The notes: generated from the sequence alone by a model not told the origin. A stretch of DNA of 64,000 nt from Brasenia schreberi (GCA_036023115.1 JAYKKT010000087.1:10200501-10264500), one strand, 5' to 3'; counted from the first letter of the stretch, positions 9,859 through 21,770 are shown. A program made the numbers and translations.

Positions 9859-12499
9859 TTACATTACTGTGCATACACATGAATCTATGCCATCGTCATC
9901 ATAATCATCATCACTCGAATCACTACAAAAAGACAGAAACGAAGTAAGACAATGAAAAAAATACACATTCTAGACTTAAACAACAGAAAACCATGCCATA
10001 AAGGAAAAAAGTAACCACAAGTGCATCCAAAGTCTCATCTTTAGAATTGCACTATTTGAAGCAAAGAAGCAACCATTACCTTCTCAAGCATTTGATGCTT
10101 GGATAGAGTTAGAGCCTAAATTTCTTTATGAAACAAATGAGCTATTAATGACCTGAATTCATGCAGTAACATATCCCTGCCTATAGTGAGATTTTGCCAT
10201 AACATAGTCAAAACATGCCCTAAAAAGTCTAGAGCACTTCAGGAGAGTAGTACCGGAATGGGTGACCTCCTTTGAAGTCTGCATTGCAGCCAAACTTACC
10301 TAGTGCAGGGAAACGCTTGGTTAAGGTTTTCCAAAGACGTAACACAAACCCGTTTACTACCGGGCTCCCAATGGTGATCATATATTTGTAGGGACGAACA
10401 AAGTAGTTGCTTACTTGCTGATCAAAAGGTCCCCTCATGATTCCTAATGCACCAAAGATATGTCGCCATGCAGCTAGGCATGACTCATAACTGAACCACA
10501 ATTGCAGCACTTACCATGGAATTATAGCGTAAGTTTGTTATCCAGTTTGGATGCACTAATCCTGCAAACATATAGTGTTTCCTTCTTTCCTCTTTCATGC
10601 CTTTGTACAGTTATGCATTTAAGAAAGATCTGAGACACATATTTCCAGGTTGAGATGTACAAAGTACAAATTCTAAGTTATCCCGCTGCAGATTTGAACA
10701 TTATATCTGCGATATTTAGAAGGCATCTATCAAGCACTGTTCTGTTTATTCATCTTTGATGCTAGTTTATGCTCTGAACCACAAAAGTCTGGCATTCAAG
10801 TTGTGGAGGAAACTTTATTGCATGGAAGCCATCGTATGTTGCGGGATCATTGTTTGTCAAAGACTACAATAAGAAACAACCTGCCCTATTCAAGGACCTT
10901 TATAAGTTTAGACTCTCATCCAGCCGAGAAAATGAAATATTGCAAATATATTATCAGTTTTGCCATCAGGATGCAAATAATTTACCAATAATGCAAAGAA
11001 ACTAACTCTAAGCTGCAAAACCAAGGGGTAAAGCCAAAAAGTATTTGTCCTTCATAGGATCTAAAGCAGTTTGACTGCTTGACACTGAATATGAACAAAG
11101 TCTCGTTGGCATGCTTTCTCGTAACTAAAAGCGTTTGAAGATTGTAACTGCTTTACACAAAACCAAACATACAGGGAAAAACTATCGCCAAGTAGTTTAG
11201 AATCGAAGGAGAAGTGGTGGACCTATTCACCAAAGAGGTGAGGCGAATGCCTCACCTTTCTGGCGATGCCTCACCTGAAGTTCAAAAAAGAAAACAAAAA
11301 CGCTATACATGTATCAGATTTTTTAAGAAAAATTATATGAACCGCCTCACCAGAATTTCACCCACCTGAAATTTGCCTCATGCCAGAAATTTTTGGTCTG
11401 CCCCAGCAAGGGAGGAACTAAAGGTAAAAGCTGAATATAACTCATTAATCACACTGAAAGCTGCTATCTGTGCATTATCATTCCAACCTTGATGGTCAAC
11501 CTTTTTACAAGGTCAACCTATCCTAAATTAGTTCTATGCATGTACTGAAAGTCTATGTAAACAAGAACATCTGTGAAAATGAAAAGATATGGAGATGAAA
11601 AGAATAGATATTGTACTTTAAAAGTCTTATAAACTTATGGCACTAAAGAATCTATGCAGTTAACATGTAATTTACAGTATCAGCCTTCACGGCAATGGTA
11701 TCCTCTTTCCTTATTTCTAGACGTATTCCACAAGGTTATCGAGTTGCCCAAGCAAACTGCCTTGTTACTAGGCGTGGAGGAGAGTCAAGATCCTAAGCCA
11801 AACAAGACTCATGGGACTACCAGCTGCACTAAGAACTGAAGAAAATATTGCACTGCACAGAGCAAGATTACCACAATGTGCAATTTCTTGTCTCCAGAAT
11901 GATGATTTCCTAAACTAATTGCACTGATGATCAGAATACAAACATCATAATACCAAATACCACATGTATACATGGACCATAGTCCCAAAATGAAATGAGA
12001 AAAACGAAAACTTTACTGCTGCCCTGGTCCTGAAACAGTCAGTTGGCCTCCCAAAATGCAACCTTAGTGTTAATATTCTGTACATTTATTGACACAATCA
12101 ACATTATAACATCAACAATTTAGGAAAAGGGAAACCCTACAAGGCAAAACAAGAACAGCACGCATACGGTTCATTAACTTATATGAGTTCGAATTTAAGA
12201 CGAAGAAGATGAACTTTCTGGTCAAGGAAAGATTACCTCGGCACGAACTCGCGAATTTGCACAAGTTTGTTACCAAGCTTATCGTTCCATTGAACTCTCC
12301 TCCCGGCCTTCATCTGCGCATTAGTTCCTCTCTTCGAACTCCCGCTCTTCTGCGAATGTACCGAAGAATTCGAATCTCCTGCAGCCCTTCCCAACTCACC
12401 GTCTTCCTCCTCCTGCACCAATTGCGCATCCTCAATACTGATCGACTTCTTTTTCTTCTTCCTCTTCGAATCGCTACGACTCATCGAACCAATATCCAT
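9859..12499 (-). CDS. Small CaaX-box protein, two exons
   Basis: Exon 1 is 12237-12499 and exon 2 is 9859-9922; the phase-2 GT-AG junction joins them into 108 residues. The start at 12499 (MDIGSMSRSDSKRKKKKK) is chosen over an ATG ten codons upstream because the family usually starts just before the basic block; an ATG at 12484 is also possible. Features: Lys-rich N-terminus, acidic/Ser middle, then RVQWNDKLGNKLVQIREF, an acidic DSSDDDYDDDG stretch, and C-terminal CVCTVM. The last four residues, C-T-V-M, fit a CaaX prenylation box and a second Cys lies two residues upstream. I recall plant proteins with the 'VQW-D-G-L-EF' motif and Cys-rich ends but no assigned function. Membrane attachment by farnesylation is inference. 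Confidence 0.75.
10225..10290 (+). mobile_element. 5S rRNA-derived segment (Cassandra-type TRIM LTR or 5S-derived SINE)
   Basis: About 65 bases align with the 3' half of plant 5S rRNA, including the internal promoter: a box-A-like part, then 'gagagtagtaccgg', the box-C-like 'aatgggtgacctcct' and 'gaagt' with a following 'ttgca'. The first half of 5S is not visible. Cassandra TRIM retrotransposons carry such a 5S segment within their LTRs, the likeliest source; no second LTR was found by eye. Not a functional 5S gene. Confidence 0.65.
11236..11257. repeat. Perfect hairpin, 9-bp arms
   Basis: AGGTGAGGC, loop GAAT, GCCTCACCT. Further GCCTCACC copies follow at about 11267 and 11343, within the intron of the CaaX gene. 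Confidence 0.8.
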
Positions 12500-12529
12500 C
12501 TTGCATAAACAATTTCTCCAACGCCTCAT

Positions 12530-13632
12530 CCGGAGCCTCGAGCGAGCAATTTACACGCCCGATTCATCAGGAACGAATTCAAAACCGCATCAAATAAGGG
12601 AAGAAAGAACTACCACATTCACCAATCATCAAGAATCCATTCAAAACGAATTTAAAGGACGTAAACGGCCAACACCCACATCCCCATTCACCGAAATGAA
12701 GCGAACTCAACAGCGGGTAGCCCAGAAAACGGCCTGATTCCGCGTACCGATCAATCTCTTTCCAAAATATAGACGACGATTTCTCAAGAATAATGATTAC
12801 CAAAAGATGGAGAACAATTATCGTGCGTAATTACATCATTCGAACTCCAAACAGATTCGGGAATAAATGATCAATGGCATCAAGCCTACAATGATTAGCG
12901 AAAGAAATATCGATTTTTTTTTTAATTTCTTAATGAAGGATGAACCCGATGATCGAATTATTAATATAATTAAAGACGTGGCAACAAAACAGCTATAGAA
13001 AATCTGACGGGCGCTCACTGGAGGAAGGAAAAAACTTAATGAGGGATTAAGGAATGGGGATGGGATTATCTAAAGCACGCAATTTAAAAGACGACAGAGA
13101 ATATCAGAATCTTTAACATAACATAATGCAAGAGATATGAGGGGATCGTCAGCAATAAAAAACAATTAAACAAATAATAAACAAAGATTTTGGGATAGAG
13201 AAGGAAGAGCAAATCGAATTAACAAACAGTAAAGGAAGGGAGATTTGATTCAAGAAAGGAATAGAAGTCGGAGGTTTGTTCGAAGGTAGGAGAGGAACAA
13301 GGAAATTCTCGGATCGCGTTTGGCTGAAGCATTTGAATCAGGGTCGTCACGAGAATATCATGATTTGCTTCCATTGTGAAATTAAGGTTAGCAGGACCCT
13401 GCTACATGCCCGCCGCGGGTATCGAGCTCATGACTCAAGAACCATTCAAAACAACCCTTGAGAGGTCAGCGCCTAGTGAAGGCACGGGTGTCAACAGTTC
13501 GGATTTAGTCTCAATCCAGGTAAGTCCAGGTGAAGGCATCATTTAAGGATTTCAATACAAAAGACCGAAACCATGTTACAGTGTTGTTAGAAATATTATT
13601 TTAATATCTGGTGGTGAGTTTAATATTATATA
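12530..13632. other. 5' flank of the CaaX gene
   Basis: Presumed promoter and 5'UTR of the minus-strand gene, AT-rich. Near 13380-13480 a minus-strand 'gagtcatgagctcgatac' motif resembles a SINE box B, but no full element is defined. No other gene is supported. Confidence 0.4.
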
Positions 13633-13639
13633 TATAGTG

Positions 13640-13780
13640 TTGGAAAGAAACAATAAAGAATGATCTAGCTTGGGAGTTAACTGCTAACATGGCACATGAT
13701 AGGGATATGTGGAAACAAAGAATCCATGCAGCCGACCCCGTCTAGTATGGTAAAAGGCTTAGTTGTTTTTGTTGTTGTTG
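13640..13780 (+). mobile_element. 5'-truncated RTE LINE
   Basis: 3'-terminal fragment: 'ttggaaagaaacaataaaga', the SELTANMAHDRD-type coding end, then the gccgaccccgtctagtatgg tail, aaaaggctta and (TTG)n. It is flanked by TATAGTG at 13633-13639 and again at 13781-13787, a plausible 7-bp target-site duplication. Confidence 0.8.
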
Positions 13781-13789
13781 TATAGTGGT

Positions 13790-15960
13790 ACATGCTCAAT
13801 TCAATTCATGCTTAAATCTATTCAAATAATTTTATTATTATATTAGTACGAGAAATTATTAAAAAATTGAAATGAAAAAGTAGATTGTACCATTATATAT
13901 TAGATACGAGTACAAAAAATACAATAATATAAATTACTTTTTCGATTAAAATCTTCACCATTTATTACAACAATAAGTGGACCTGTTTGAAAAGATTTTA
14001 GCATGGATGGGATTGAGTACTAACCACTATCTCAAATCTTCTAACTTTCGACACATGCGTACATATGCTCACTTTAGTTTTGGCTGGTTATAAGCATAAT
14101 AATAAGAGTCTCCTTTGTATTTTTTTAAAAATACATAAATTTCAAAATGATCCACCTGCCTTTTAAAAGTAAAAAGTAGGTATGAGAATATATAGATCGA
14201 TCAAATTTTATACAGAGAGAGATACTTTATACTTTATTTGCTAACACTTTTAAGTGTTACCAAATTCAAACATATTTCAACCATACATGTTTGATGATAG
14301 ATGATTGAGATTTAAATTTATAAAATAAAAGTATATGTATACTTTTTGCAGATATACTTTATTTATATAGGCACTTTTACTTTTTAAATGTCAAATCTCA
14401 CCCTCCATGATCTTGAGATTTGTTTGAATTTACTAGTACCTAAATGTACTAGCATATACCAGTCTCTCTGTATATATACATGCATCGATCCTCATCCTGT
14501 TCTTGGATATATTAGAACATAGGATGGGGCGTGCTCAACTCATCCAAATCCTTGGCTTGCTCGTGTTGAATTCGTCAACCATTGGAGTTGAACATGATCA
14601 TGGTGTGTGCAAGCTCGTCTTGGATGGCAAAAGCTTGTTAAAGGAAAGGATCCAACTTAGGCTAGTATTGAGCTGTGCGAACCAAAGTCAGCTTGTTCCT
14701 AATATTATCTGAGCTAAAGATCATACATTTATGGTCAATCTATGTTTGAACATGTTCTTGACGTATTCATTATTTTATGACAGGGCGAGCTCGAACACGG
14801 TATGAACTTGTTGGAAATTTCTGCTCATCTCAACTCGTGTTTGAGCTCATGTTTGTATTGTTTTAGCTTATATCGAGAAAAATATCAATGCATTTAGGAA
14901 TGTTCATGAGCCAATCTCCGACGGAATAAGGTTATGAATCAAACATGAATGAGCTACGGATTTGCCAAAGTGAGCCAATCTCCGAGCTGCTTGGTTCGTT
15001 TACCATACCTACACCCGGTGAGCTAGGGATTTAGAGAAGCAATGTAATATATTGATTACCATGGGAAACACAGGAATAACATTGGAAAAAAGTAAGAGAA
15101 TAAATTTTGAAATACCAATGAAATAAAAATTACGTATAAATCAAAGCACCAAGCTTATCAAATTAAATATATAAAACCAGATGTGTTCAAACTAAGGAAG
15201 CTGTAATAAGTGATCCTAAATGGCCAGCGATGTGTAATAAATAAGCAAGCAAGAGATTGGCACTTATAGGAGCAAGAGAATATTGATCCAAAACAATGTG
15301 TGGCTCAGTATGAGCTTGTATCATACGATATAGAATGCTATAGTATGATAAAAGAGTGTATCAATATGGATTGTACCATAGGACACGCACAACACACTCC
15401 CAAACCCATCAATGTATTTTGTAATACATATATATCAACTTATTATGCATCATATAATGTGCACCTTTGGTATTCGATAATTTTAACATTGGATTTTTAA
15501 CTTTTTTGTTTTTCTTTAGTACAATATCACCAATAAGTATTAGTTGTATCATTAAAGCAGAAGGATAAATCTCCTGTATAGGCTAAAACTGGTCAATTCG
15601 TTACGCAAAAAATCTAATAGAAGAATATAGACATGTAACCTATATTTATATCTTGAATACATAAGTAGGTAAAAGGAATGAGTGGAGCTCAATATTCTAC
15701 AAGAACATAAATTACAAACTTAATTCTCGAGTTTCTTCTTAAAATCATGAGGCACATAGTTCAAAATATCAACATTAGTCTTTAAAAAAAATGAAGTGGG
15801 AAGTGATAAGAGCAATATAACACTATTGTTTGATGTGGGTTTAGTAGAAGAGTAGACCTGAAAACCACCATTTTCGCATAGTATGGGTAAGACTCGAATT
15901 CAACATTAGTGTATCTTGTTATGAATCACGATCAACCCTAGTATTGCAGTAATATAGGTA
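13790..15960. other. Intergenic, no gene recognised
   Basis: AT-rich. Near 14540-14990 several 'gagct'-rich stretches look like old transposon or satellite material but no defined element was identified. Confidence 0.4.
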
Positions 15961-15965
15961 TAGTA

Positions 15966-16490
15966 GTTAACATTGAGACTTTTCTTCGAACCACAATATA
16001 AGATTAATGATGTTGCATACTCTTGCTCCATTGTAAAGAGCCTAGTTAAAATTTGTTAGTGCGGGATTAATGTTGAGACTTATGTTCAAACTGATGTTGA
16101 GACTTATTTTTCAACGGTCACGTAACAATAATGATGTTGAATACTCCTACTCTATTTTAATGAGTTCATATAAAATTTGGATTAATGATGTTACATACTC
16201 ATGCTCTATTCTAAAGAGCCTACATAAAATTTGTTATTGTAAAATTAATGTTGATACTTATCTCCAACCGTCACAGAAGGTTAATGTTGTTGCATACTCC
16301 TATTCTATTTTAAAGAGTTCATATGAAATTTGTTAGTGTAGGATTAATATTGAGACTTATTTTGAAACTTATGTGTAAAATTTGTTATTGCAGTTTAATG
16401 TTGATATATTGAGAAATCGCCATATGAGATTAATGTTATCACATGCTACTTCTCCATTCTAAAGAGCTAGTTAAAATTTGTTGTTGAAAA
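15966..16490. repeat. Degenerate tandem array, unit about 100-115 bp
   Basis: Five to six diverged, partly truncated copies of a unit running 'taatgttgagactta', 'gattaatgatgttgcata', 'ctcctattctattttaaaga' and 'aaaatttgttagtg'. Units start near 15966, 16067, 16182, 16245, 16344 and 16397. It ends about 490 bp before the start codon of the DUF716 gene. Confidence 0.75.
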
Positions 16491-16796
16491 TTTATTATAA
16501 AAATCATGGAACCGTAGGTTAAAGTGTGGGTTTTTGGTTCGGGCCTGATTGAAGGAGGAACTGTAAGAGAACCAAGGACCCCTCGTGTTCGGTTGCAGTG
16601 CTTGGTGGGTTCGGGGATTCTGGTTCCAGATTTTTTCTGCCTCGGTTCAATTGCGATTCGAACTACCGGTCCGGATACGAACCGGGTATGTCTACTCCAC
16701 CTGACCCAAGATCTGCACAGGATCCAGTCAAGTATCCTCATACCCGACTCGACCCGACCCAACTCAGCTCCACCAGGCACCAGGAAAGAATGAGTC

Positions 16797-16800
<4 letters not shown>

Positions 16801-16838
<38 letters not shown>
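16801..16838. repeat. (CT)n tract in the 5' leader of the DUF716 gene
   Basis: About 38 bases of CT repeats 140 bp upstream of the ATG, typical of pyrimidine-rich plant core promoters and leaders. Confidence 0.9.
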
Positions 16839-16840
<2 letters not shown>

Positions 16841-16980
16841 AATCAAGTCGTCGGCTTGATCTTGCTTCCCGTTCCGTCTCTTCGCTGGTCGTCGTCTCCA
16901 TCTTCTTTCTCCTTCTTTCCTTCTAGTATCTTCCGTCAGATTCCGCCGATGACCGTTCTTGTCCGTCTGACGGCGACTTG

Positions 16981-17835
16981 ATGGGCTCGCTAGCGACTCA
17001 CTTCTCGGCCTTCCTCTTCCTACTCCCCGTCGGAATCAATCGTCTGCATTGCTTCTTCTCTATTTATCTCCGCTCCTCACAGAACTTCTGCTCACGTCCC
17101 TGGTACTTCTCCGAGCCGAAATGGAAGAACGCCGATCTCTACGTCCTCTGCGTCACGCTTCCCCTTGCCGCGTTCTCCGAGATCTTCTGGTTCTTCTCCG
17201 TCACCGGCCACCCTGCCGTCCGGTTTTCCTTCTTCCAGCAATCCGCCGTCCTCATCGTCTTCTGGGCAGTCCTCATTCTCGTTCTTCTCAGAGAAACCTG
17301 CGACGTGTTCATCGTCTCTGACGCCGTCCTCTTCTTCCTCGCGGGCATCGCCTTCCTGCTCGACTCTGCGACCACCGGCAAGGACGCCGGCACGGGTCTC
17401 GCCGGACGAGCGTACGAGCTCCTCTCTGTGCTCAGCCTTGCGTGCTCCGTCGCTTCTTTTGTTCTTTCCTGCCATCCTGGTTTATTTTTTGCGGAATTCG
17501 CGTTATCGTCGGCGATGGTTCTCAAAGGCGCATGGCATCTTCAATCGGGACTCTCGTTGTTCTCCGAGGGGTTCTTGCCGAAAGGTTGCCATCGAGTGAA
17601 CGGGTTGAATTCGCACGAAAACGGCGGTTTGAAGTGTGACTTGGAGGAGGATGGATTGAGGGGAGTGGCTGTAATTGATCTGTTGTTCTTGGTTTACGCT
17701 CTCGGAGTATTGGTTTTCGGAATTGGCTTGTTCGGGTCGCTCTCTCGTAAGCGCGACGCGAGGAATGCATCTCTGGCAGAAATAGAATCGGCGACTATGT
17801 TGATGCATCCGCTTCCGGAGTTTGAACTTAATTGA
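16981..17835 (+). CDS. DUF716/TMEM45-like multi-pass membrane protein
   Basis: Intronless frame of 284 residues. Two ATGs are adjacent (16978 and 16981); the second gives MGSLATHF, matching the usual family start. About seven hydrophobic segments are visible. The C-terminal half carries DUF716 signatures: KGAWHLQSGLSLFSEGF, LPKGCHRV, then C-D-L-E-x-DGLRGVAVIDLLFLVYALG. TMEM45/DUF716 proteins are membrane proteins of poorly known function; some plant members are linked to virus or pathogen response. GC content and codon use are higher than the flanks, so the antisense and frame-shifted ORFs here are shadows. Residues 20-45 are less hydrophobic than usual for the family. Confidence 0.85.
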   Translation: MGSLATHFSAFLFLLPVGINRLHCFFSIYLRSSQNFCSRPWYFSEPKWKNADLYVLCVTLPLAAFSEIFWFFSVTGHPAVRFSFFQQSAVLIVFWAVLILVLLRETCDVFIVSDAVLFFLAGIAFLLDSATTGKDAGTGLAGRAYELLSVLSLACSVASFVLSCHPGLFFAEFALSSAMVLKGAWHLQSGLSLFSEGFLPKGCHRVNGLNSHENGGLKCDLEEDGLRGVAVIDLLFLVYALGVLVFGIGLFGSLSRKRDARNASLAEIESATMLMHPLPEFELN

Positions 17836-19390
17836 CGTCCATGTAGAGTGAGTTTTTTTCTTTTATTTTTCTTGTTTGTTTCTGTAGTGCTTATACGAAC
17901 TTCATGGTTCGATCTCCGCATGTGTTTGATGTAAAACACGTACAGGTATAGAAGAATTTAATGTTTTGTTTGAGATATGTACGTAGTTTAGTATCTTATC
18001 TATGATGGGTTCAAGGAAGAAGTTTGTTGTGGTCTTATGTTTGTGCAGGGACGAACCTTTGATATTTTATGTTGTTACGCCCTGATTCAGTTGATCAGCG
18101 AAAGTGCCTTTTACATAAGGGGCTGGTTTTTGCTTAAAGTTTTTCTATTTGTAACCTTGTATTCACTTTGCCTCTTTTAAAAGATATTTTTTGTGGTCTT
18201 ATGTTCGTGCAGGGACAATAGTTTGAGATTTTATGTTGGTATACCCTGTTCGGTTGATCTGCAAAAATGCCTTTTACATAAGTATTTGTTAAACATTTAT
18301 GTCAATCAGGCGCTTGTAATATGTGGTTTGATTAGTCAAGAACATGTTTTGGATCATCCCATTTCAATATATATGCAGTTCTCTGTGGAGTTTCGAAAAT
18401 TCAATGGTCCACAAACCGTCTAAGTTTCATCATTAATAGATTCATGTTACGTTGAGATCATTCTGTGGAGGATGTAGACCTTCTAATTTTCTAAACGATC
18501 TATGAAGCCGGACTAATCAAATAAAACTTGCACCTATGAGTTGTACCAGTGAACACTGTCACAGAGTGGAGTCACTGGGTAGTAGTTTCCCTTATATAGG
18601 GGATCTATGATTAGATGCTGAAATTTTCACTTTTGATATCAAACCATGAAGAAAACTTTAAATATTGTGGTTCATTTTCAGCCCTTCATTGTTTTGCAAC
18701 ACCCTAGTATTTCATTTTCTTCCGTTATCTTCTCTTGTTAAAATTGGTGCTGTGTTTTGTAGTTTAATTTTCTTGGAGGACTGGCTTAGGTGGATGGGTC
18801 CTTTTCTAGTCTTTTGGATGCTTGTGTGCTGATGATGTTTTTCCGGCACATTCTCTTTTCTTCTAGGTGGCTTCCTCTATTTTGCTACAAGTTTTAAGTA
18901 GATCAATACTGTAGGTTCATGCTTTACCTAAAAAAAGTTGCTATGTTGAGATTAAAAGAAAAGGATAGCGGATGTATTTTATTGCTAGTTAGTAGCCCAT
19001 TTCCTCCATTTCATTTTGAGGTACTAATAGTTTGTATTTAAAAAAAAAAGCACTGCCAGTGTTGGTGTTCTTGTCCTTATTAAAAAATAGTATAGATGTA
19101 TTTATATTGTGATTCATTTTGCTTTATTGTTTCTTGTATGAATGGGTATGTAACTAGCTTTCTGCTTCATACCGTGTCTAACACATTTACCATATATCTA
19201 ATCTTGCCTCCTTGAAGGAGTATATCGTTTTCCTTGCATGTTTTTCTCTATTCCATGACTTTTTTTTAATGATGAAGGCAGAGAAATAACAGTGAAACAG
19301 AGTAGATGGTAGTATCGTCCCTTAAGCCAGCATTTAAAAAAAACAGGGGTTATCTCACATTCCACAAATTTTGCTAAACTTCGAACGGAA
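17836..19390. other. 3' flank of the DUF716 gene
   Basis: Probably 3'UTR followed by AT-rich intergenic DNA. It holds a direct repeat of about 95 bp (18023-18120 and 18188-18281). No further gene is supported. Confidence 0.45.
18023..18281. repeat. Direct repeat pair, about 95 bp
   Basis: 'tgtggtcttatgtttgtgca' through 'tgccttttacataag' occurs at 18023-18120 and again at 18188-18281 with about 80% identity by eye. Confidence 0.8.
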
Positions 19391-19397
19391 AGAAGTG

Positions 19398-19880
19398 TTA
19401 CATCAAAGTTGCTGGGAGATGTGCAATATGATATTCCTCCGATAGCTTTAATGCCAATCCAGCAATCTCTTCTGCATCTGTGTTTATTACTTCAAACGTT
19501 TTTTCATTCCTTACAATCCAAATATGCCAGAAAATGAGAGCCGTCTGTTCTGACTGATCCTGCCATCCAAATGAACCTTTTGTGCACAGTTTGTATTCCA
19601 CCACCACTCTTCAGACCTCACCACGTCATTTTGAGGTTGTAAAAATCATTGGTAGAGCCTTCTTCCAAACTTGAGTAGATTGTGGGAAGAAAATCAAACA
19701 ATGCACAATTAATTCCTCTTCTGTGATACATATTGGACAATTATGGTCAGCTATCTTTCTTTTTTGAAACAGTTTGCTTTTAACTGGTATTCCTTTATGC
19801 TGAATATTCCAAACAAGTACATGTATTCGATTTGGAGTTTCTCAACTTCCAACCACTTTCCGTATCTGTTTGTTTGCTAA
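19398..19880 (-). mobile_element. L1-type LINE fragment: zf-RVT and RNase-H-like end
   Basis: The minus strand encodes IHVLVWNIQHKGIPVKSKLF, then DHNCPICITEEELIVHCL and VWKKALPMIF, the zinc-binding region that follows L1-type plant reverse transcriptases. This is followed by ALIFWHIWIVRNEKTFEV, the link to the RNase-H-like domain. In-frame stops are present. It abuts the RTE fragment at about 20060, so it is nested debris rather than a host gene. Confidence 0.75.
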
Positions 19881-20059
19881 TAAGGACACATTCTGCTGAG
19901 ATTGAATGTGATGAAGACTATAGCTGATATTATAACCAGAATTACCAAATATGTGCCCTTTCTTGAAGTACTCCATGATGGGATATCAGGTCCAGCTGCT
20001 GGGCGTATTTGTAAAACGTGTTCTGCTGTTTGAATGAGAACAATTCACATACTAAACCC

Positions 20060-21770
20060 TTCATTAGATTCAGCTTTGACTTCATTCTTTTGAATACGCC
20101 AATAAAAATTGCGGTTTATATACTTTTTATGATTTGGCTCTCTCCTAAGCTAATACTAACATATGTATTTTCATTAAAAAGCTTATACAAAATAAATTTT
20201 CTATCTATTTTTTATATCATCATTCGCCATTAGAATCTTCTCATCCTCATTTTTGATGTATCTAACAAAAGTAAAATCCTTAGTTTTCTTATCTCTAACC
20301 TTAGCTATGCTAAAAATATCTCTTTCAGCTTTTTATATAAATCCTTCCAAATTTTGGCTTTTGCTTTACTAACGGCCTTTTTCATTTCTTTCTTTGCTTT
20401 CTTATAAGTCTTCAAGTTTCACTAGCCTTCTTAGCATAATGCAATTTGTAACATTCCTTCTTTCTTTTAATTTTATCTTTCACCACTTCACTCCACTGCG
20501 AAGCTTCTTTTTGTACCGGTACACCCCCCTTAGATTCTCCTAACACATGTTTTGCCACTTCTCTAATACGTATAGTCATATTGTTCCACATATCATAAGG
20601 TCTACGTATATAATTTTAAACATCTCTTTAAAGAACTTTCTATTTAAATATATCTTTTTTCTCACGTTTGAGATTTCACCATCTAGTCCGAATAGCTTCA
20701 TGCACTCTATTCTTCATTGTCCACTTTTTTACCTGTAAATCCATTACTAAAAGTCGATGTTGAATAGTGAAGCTTTCTCATCGAATTACGTTGCAATCTT
20801 TAGAACATGATCTATCTTTTTTTCAACAAACAAAATAATCAATTTGTGTTTGTGAGAAGCCACTCTTATATGCAATTAAAGGTTCATTTTGTTCTCAAAA
20901 ATTATATTGGCTATAAAGAGATCAAAACCCATAGCAAAATTTAAAATCTCCATACACTCCTCATTTATATCCCCAAAATAATAGTTTTCATGAATATCTT
21001 GATATTCTAATGCCTCTTTACCGACATGTCCATTTAAGTCTCCTCTCAAATAAATCATCTCTCTTTGTGAAATTCTTTGAATTACCTTATCTAACTCCTC
21101 CCAAAAAGCCTTTTTTATACTATCTTCTTATCCTACTTGAGGTACATAAGCACAAACTATATTCAAAGCCTCTACTTCTAACACTAATTTCACCATCATA
21201 ATTCAGTCACCAGCCTTTTTCTTTCCCAAGTACCATAAATTAAAACATTTATTCTAATCTCCTTTGCTTTTTCTCTAACCAACTTTATCACTTGTAAACA
21301 TAGAATATGAATCTTTTTCTGAATCATAGTATGTACCACCTCTGTTTACTTGCCGGTCAATGTTTCGATATTCAAAGTATCAATATGAATATTAGTTCAA
21401 TATGAATATTATCTAGAACTAGCTTTCTTAACCCCCGCATTCGTTAATGTTGAAAATACGGAGACCTTCTCCGTAACTTATTCACTACGTTCAAGCGATA
21501 ATGTAGCAGGACTAATTTCTTTACCTATACCCATCCATGACATGGGAACCCTCTTTGCAATTAATGCACTACATCCAAGCAAAGATTTAGAGGTCCTTGT
21601 TTATTTTCACTGCATTCGGATTCTGCCGTGCGTTGCTAAGAGGGAACACCCTAATGCCATGCTCATAATTTGTAGAATTCATGGTAAATAAATTCGATAA
21701 AGTTTTACGTTGGTTGTCGGAAGCCTAACACAACCCTCCTCCTTTATCCGGGCTTGGGACCGGTCACGCA
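20060..21770 (-). mobile_element. RTE LINE, 5' half with endonuclease domain (decayed)
   Basis: Minus strand, in order: a 5' leader near 21770-21640 ('ccggtcccaagcccggat'), a decayed start near 21540 (CHGWV), endonuclease motifs (NIETLTGK, then ALNIVCAYVPQVG, then YLRGDLNGHVG at about 21058-21030 and YFGDINEE), the linker (MTIRIREVAKHVLGES, then KKECYKLHYAKKAS) and the start of the reverse transcriptase region. Stops and frameshifts are numerous. It is the most complete 5' portion of the family in the window. Confidence 0.8.

Larger units (their letters stand above)
9923..12236 (-). other. Intron of the CaaX protein gene
   Basis: 2.3-kb intron, donor GTAATC and acceptor TTTTGTAG on the minus strand. 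It contains the 5S-derived segment (10225-10290) and a GCCTCACC-rich hairpin zone (11236-11410). Open frames inside it (for example 10229-10510 on the minus strand) have no recognised domain and overlap the 5S relic. Confidence 0.65.

Noticed and set aside
10229..10510. 93-codon minus-strand ORF
   Set aside because: It overlaps the 5S-derived segment, lacks domains and lies in an intron.
12209..12508. Plus-strand 99-codon ORF
   Set aside because: Antisense shadow of exon 1 of the CaaX protein gene.
17092..17808. Several overlapping antisense and frame-shifted ORFs up to 144 codons
   Set aside because: They are shadows of the GC-rich DUF716 coding exon; none has a recognisable domain, while the sense frame does.
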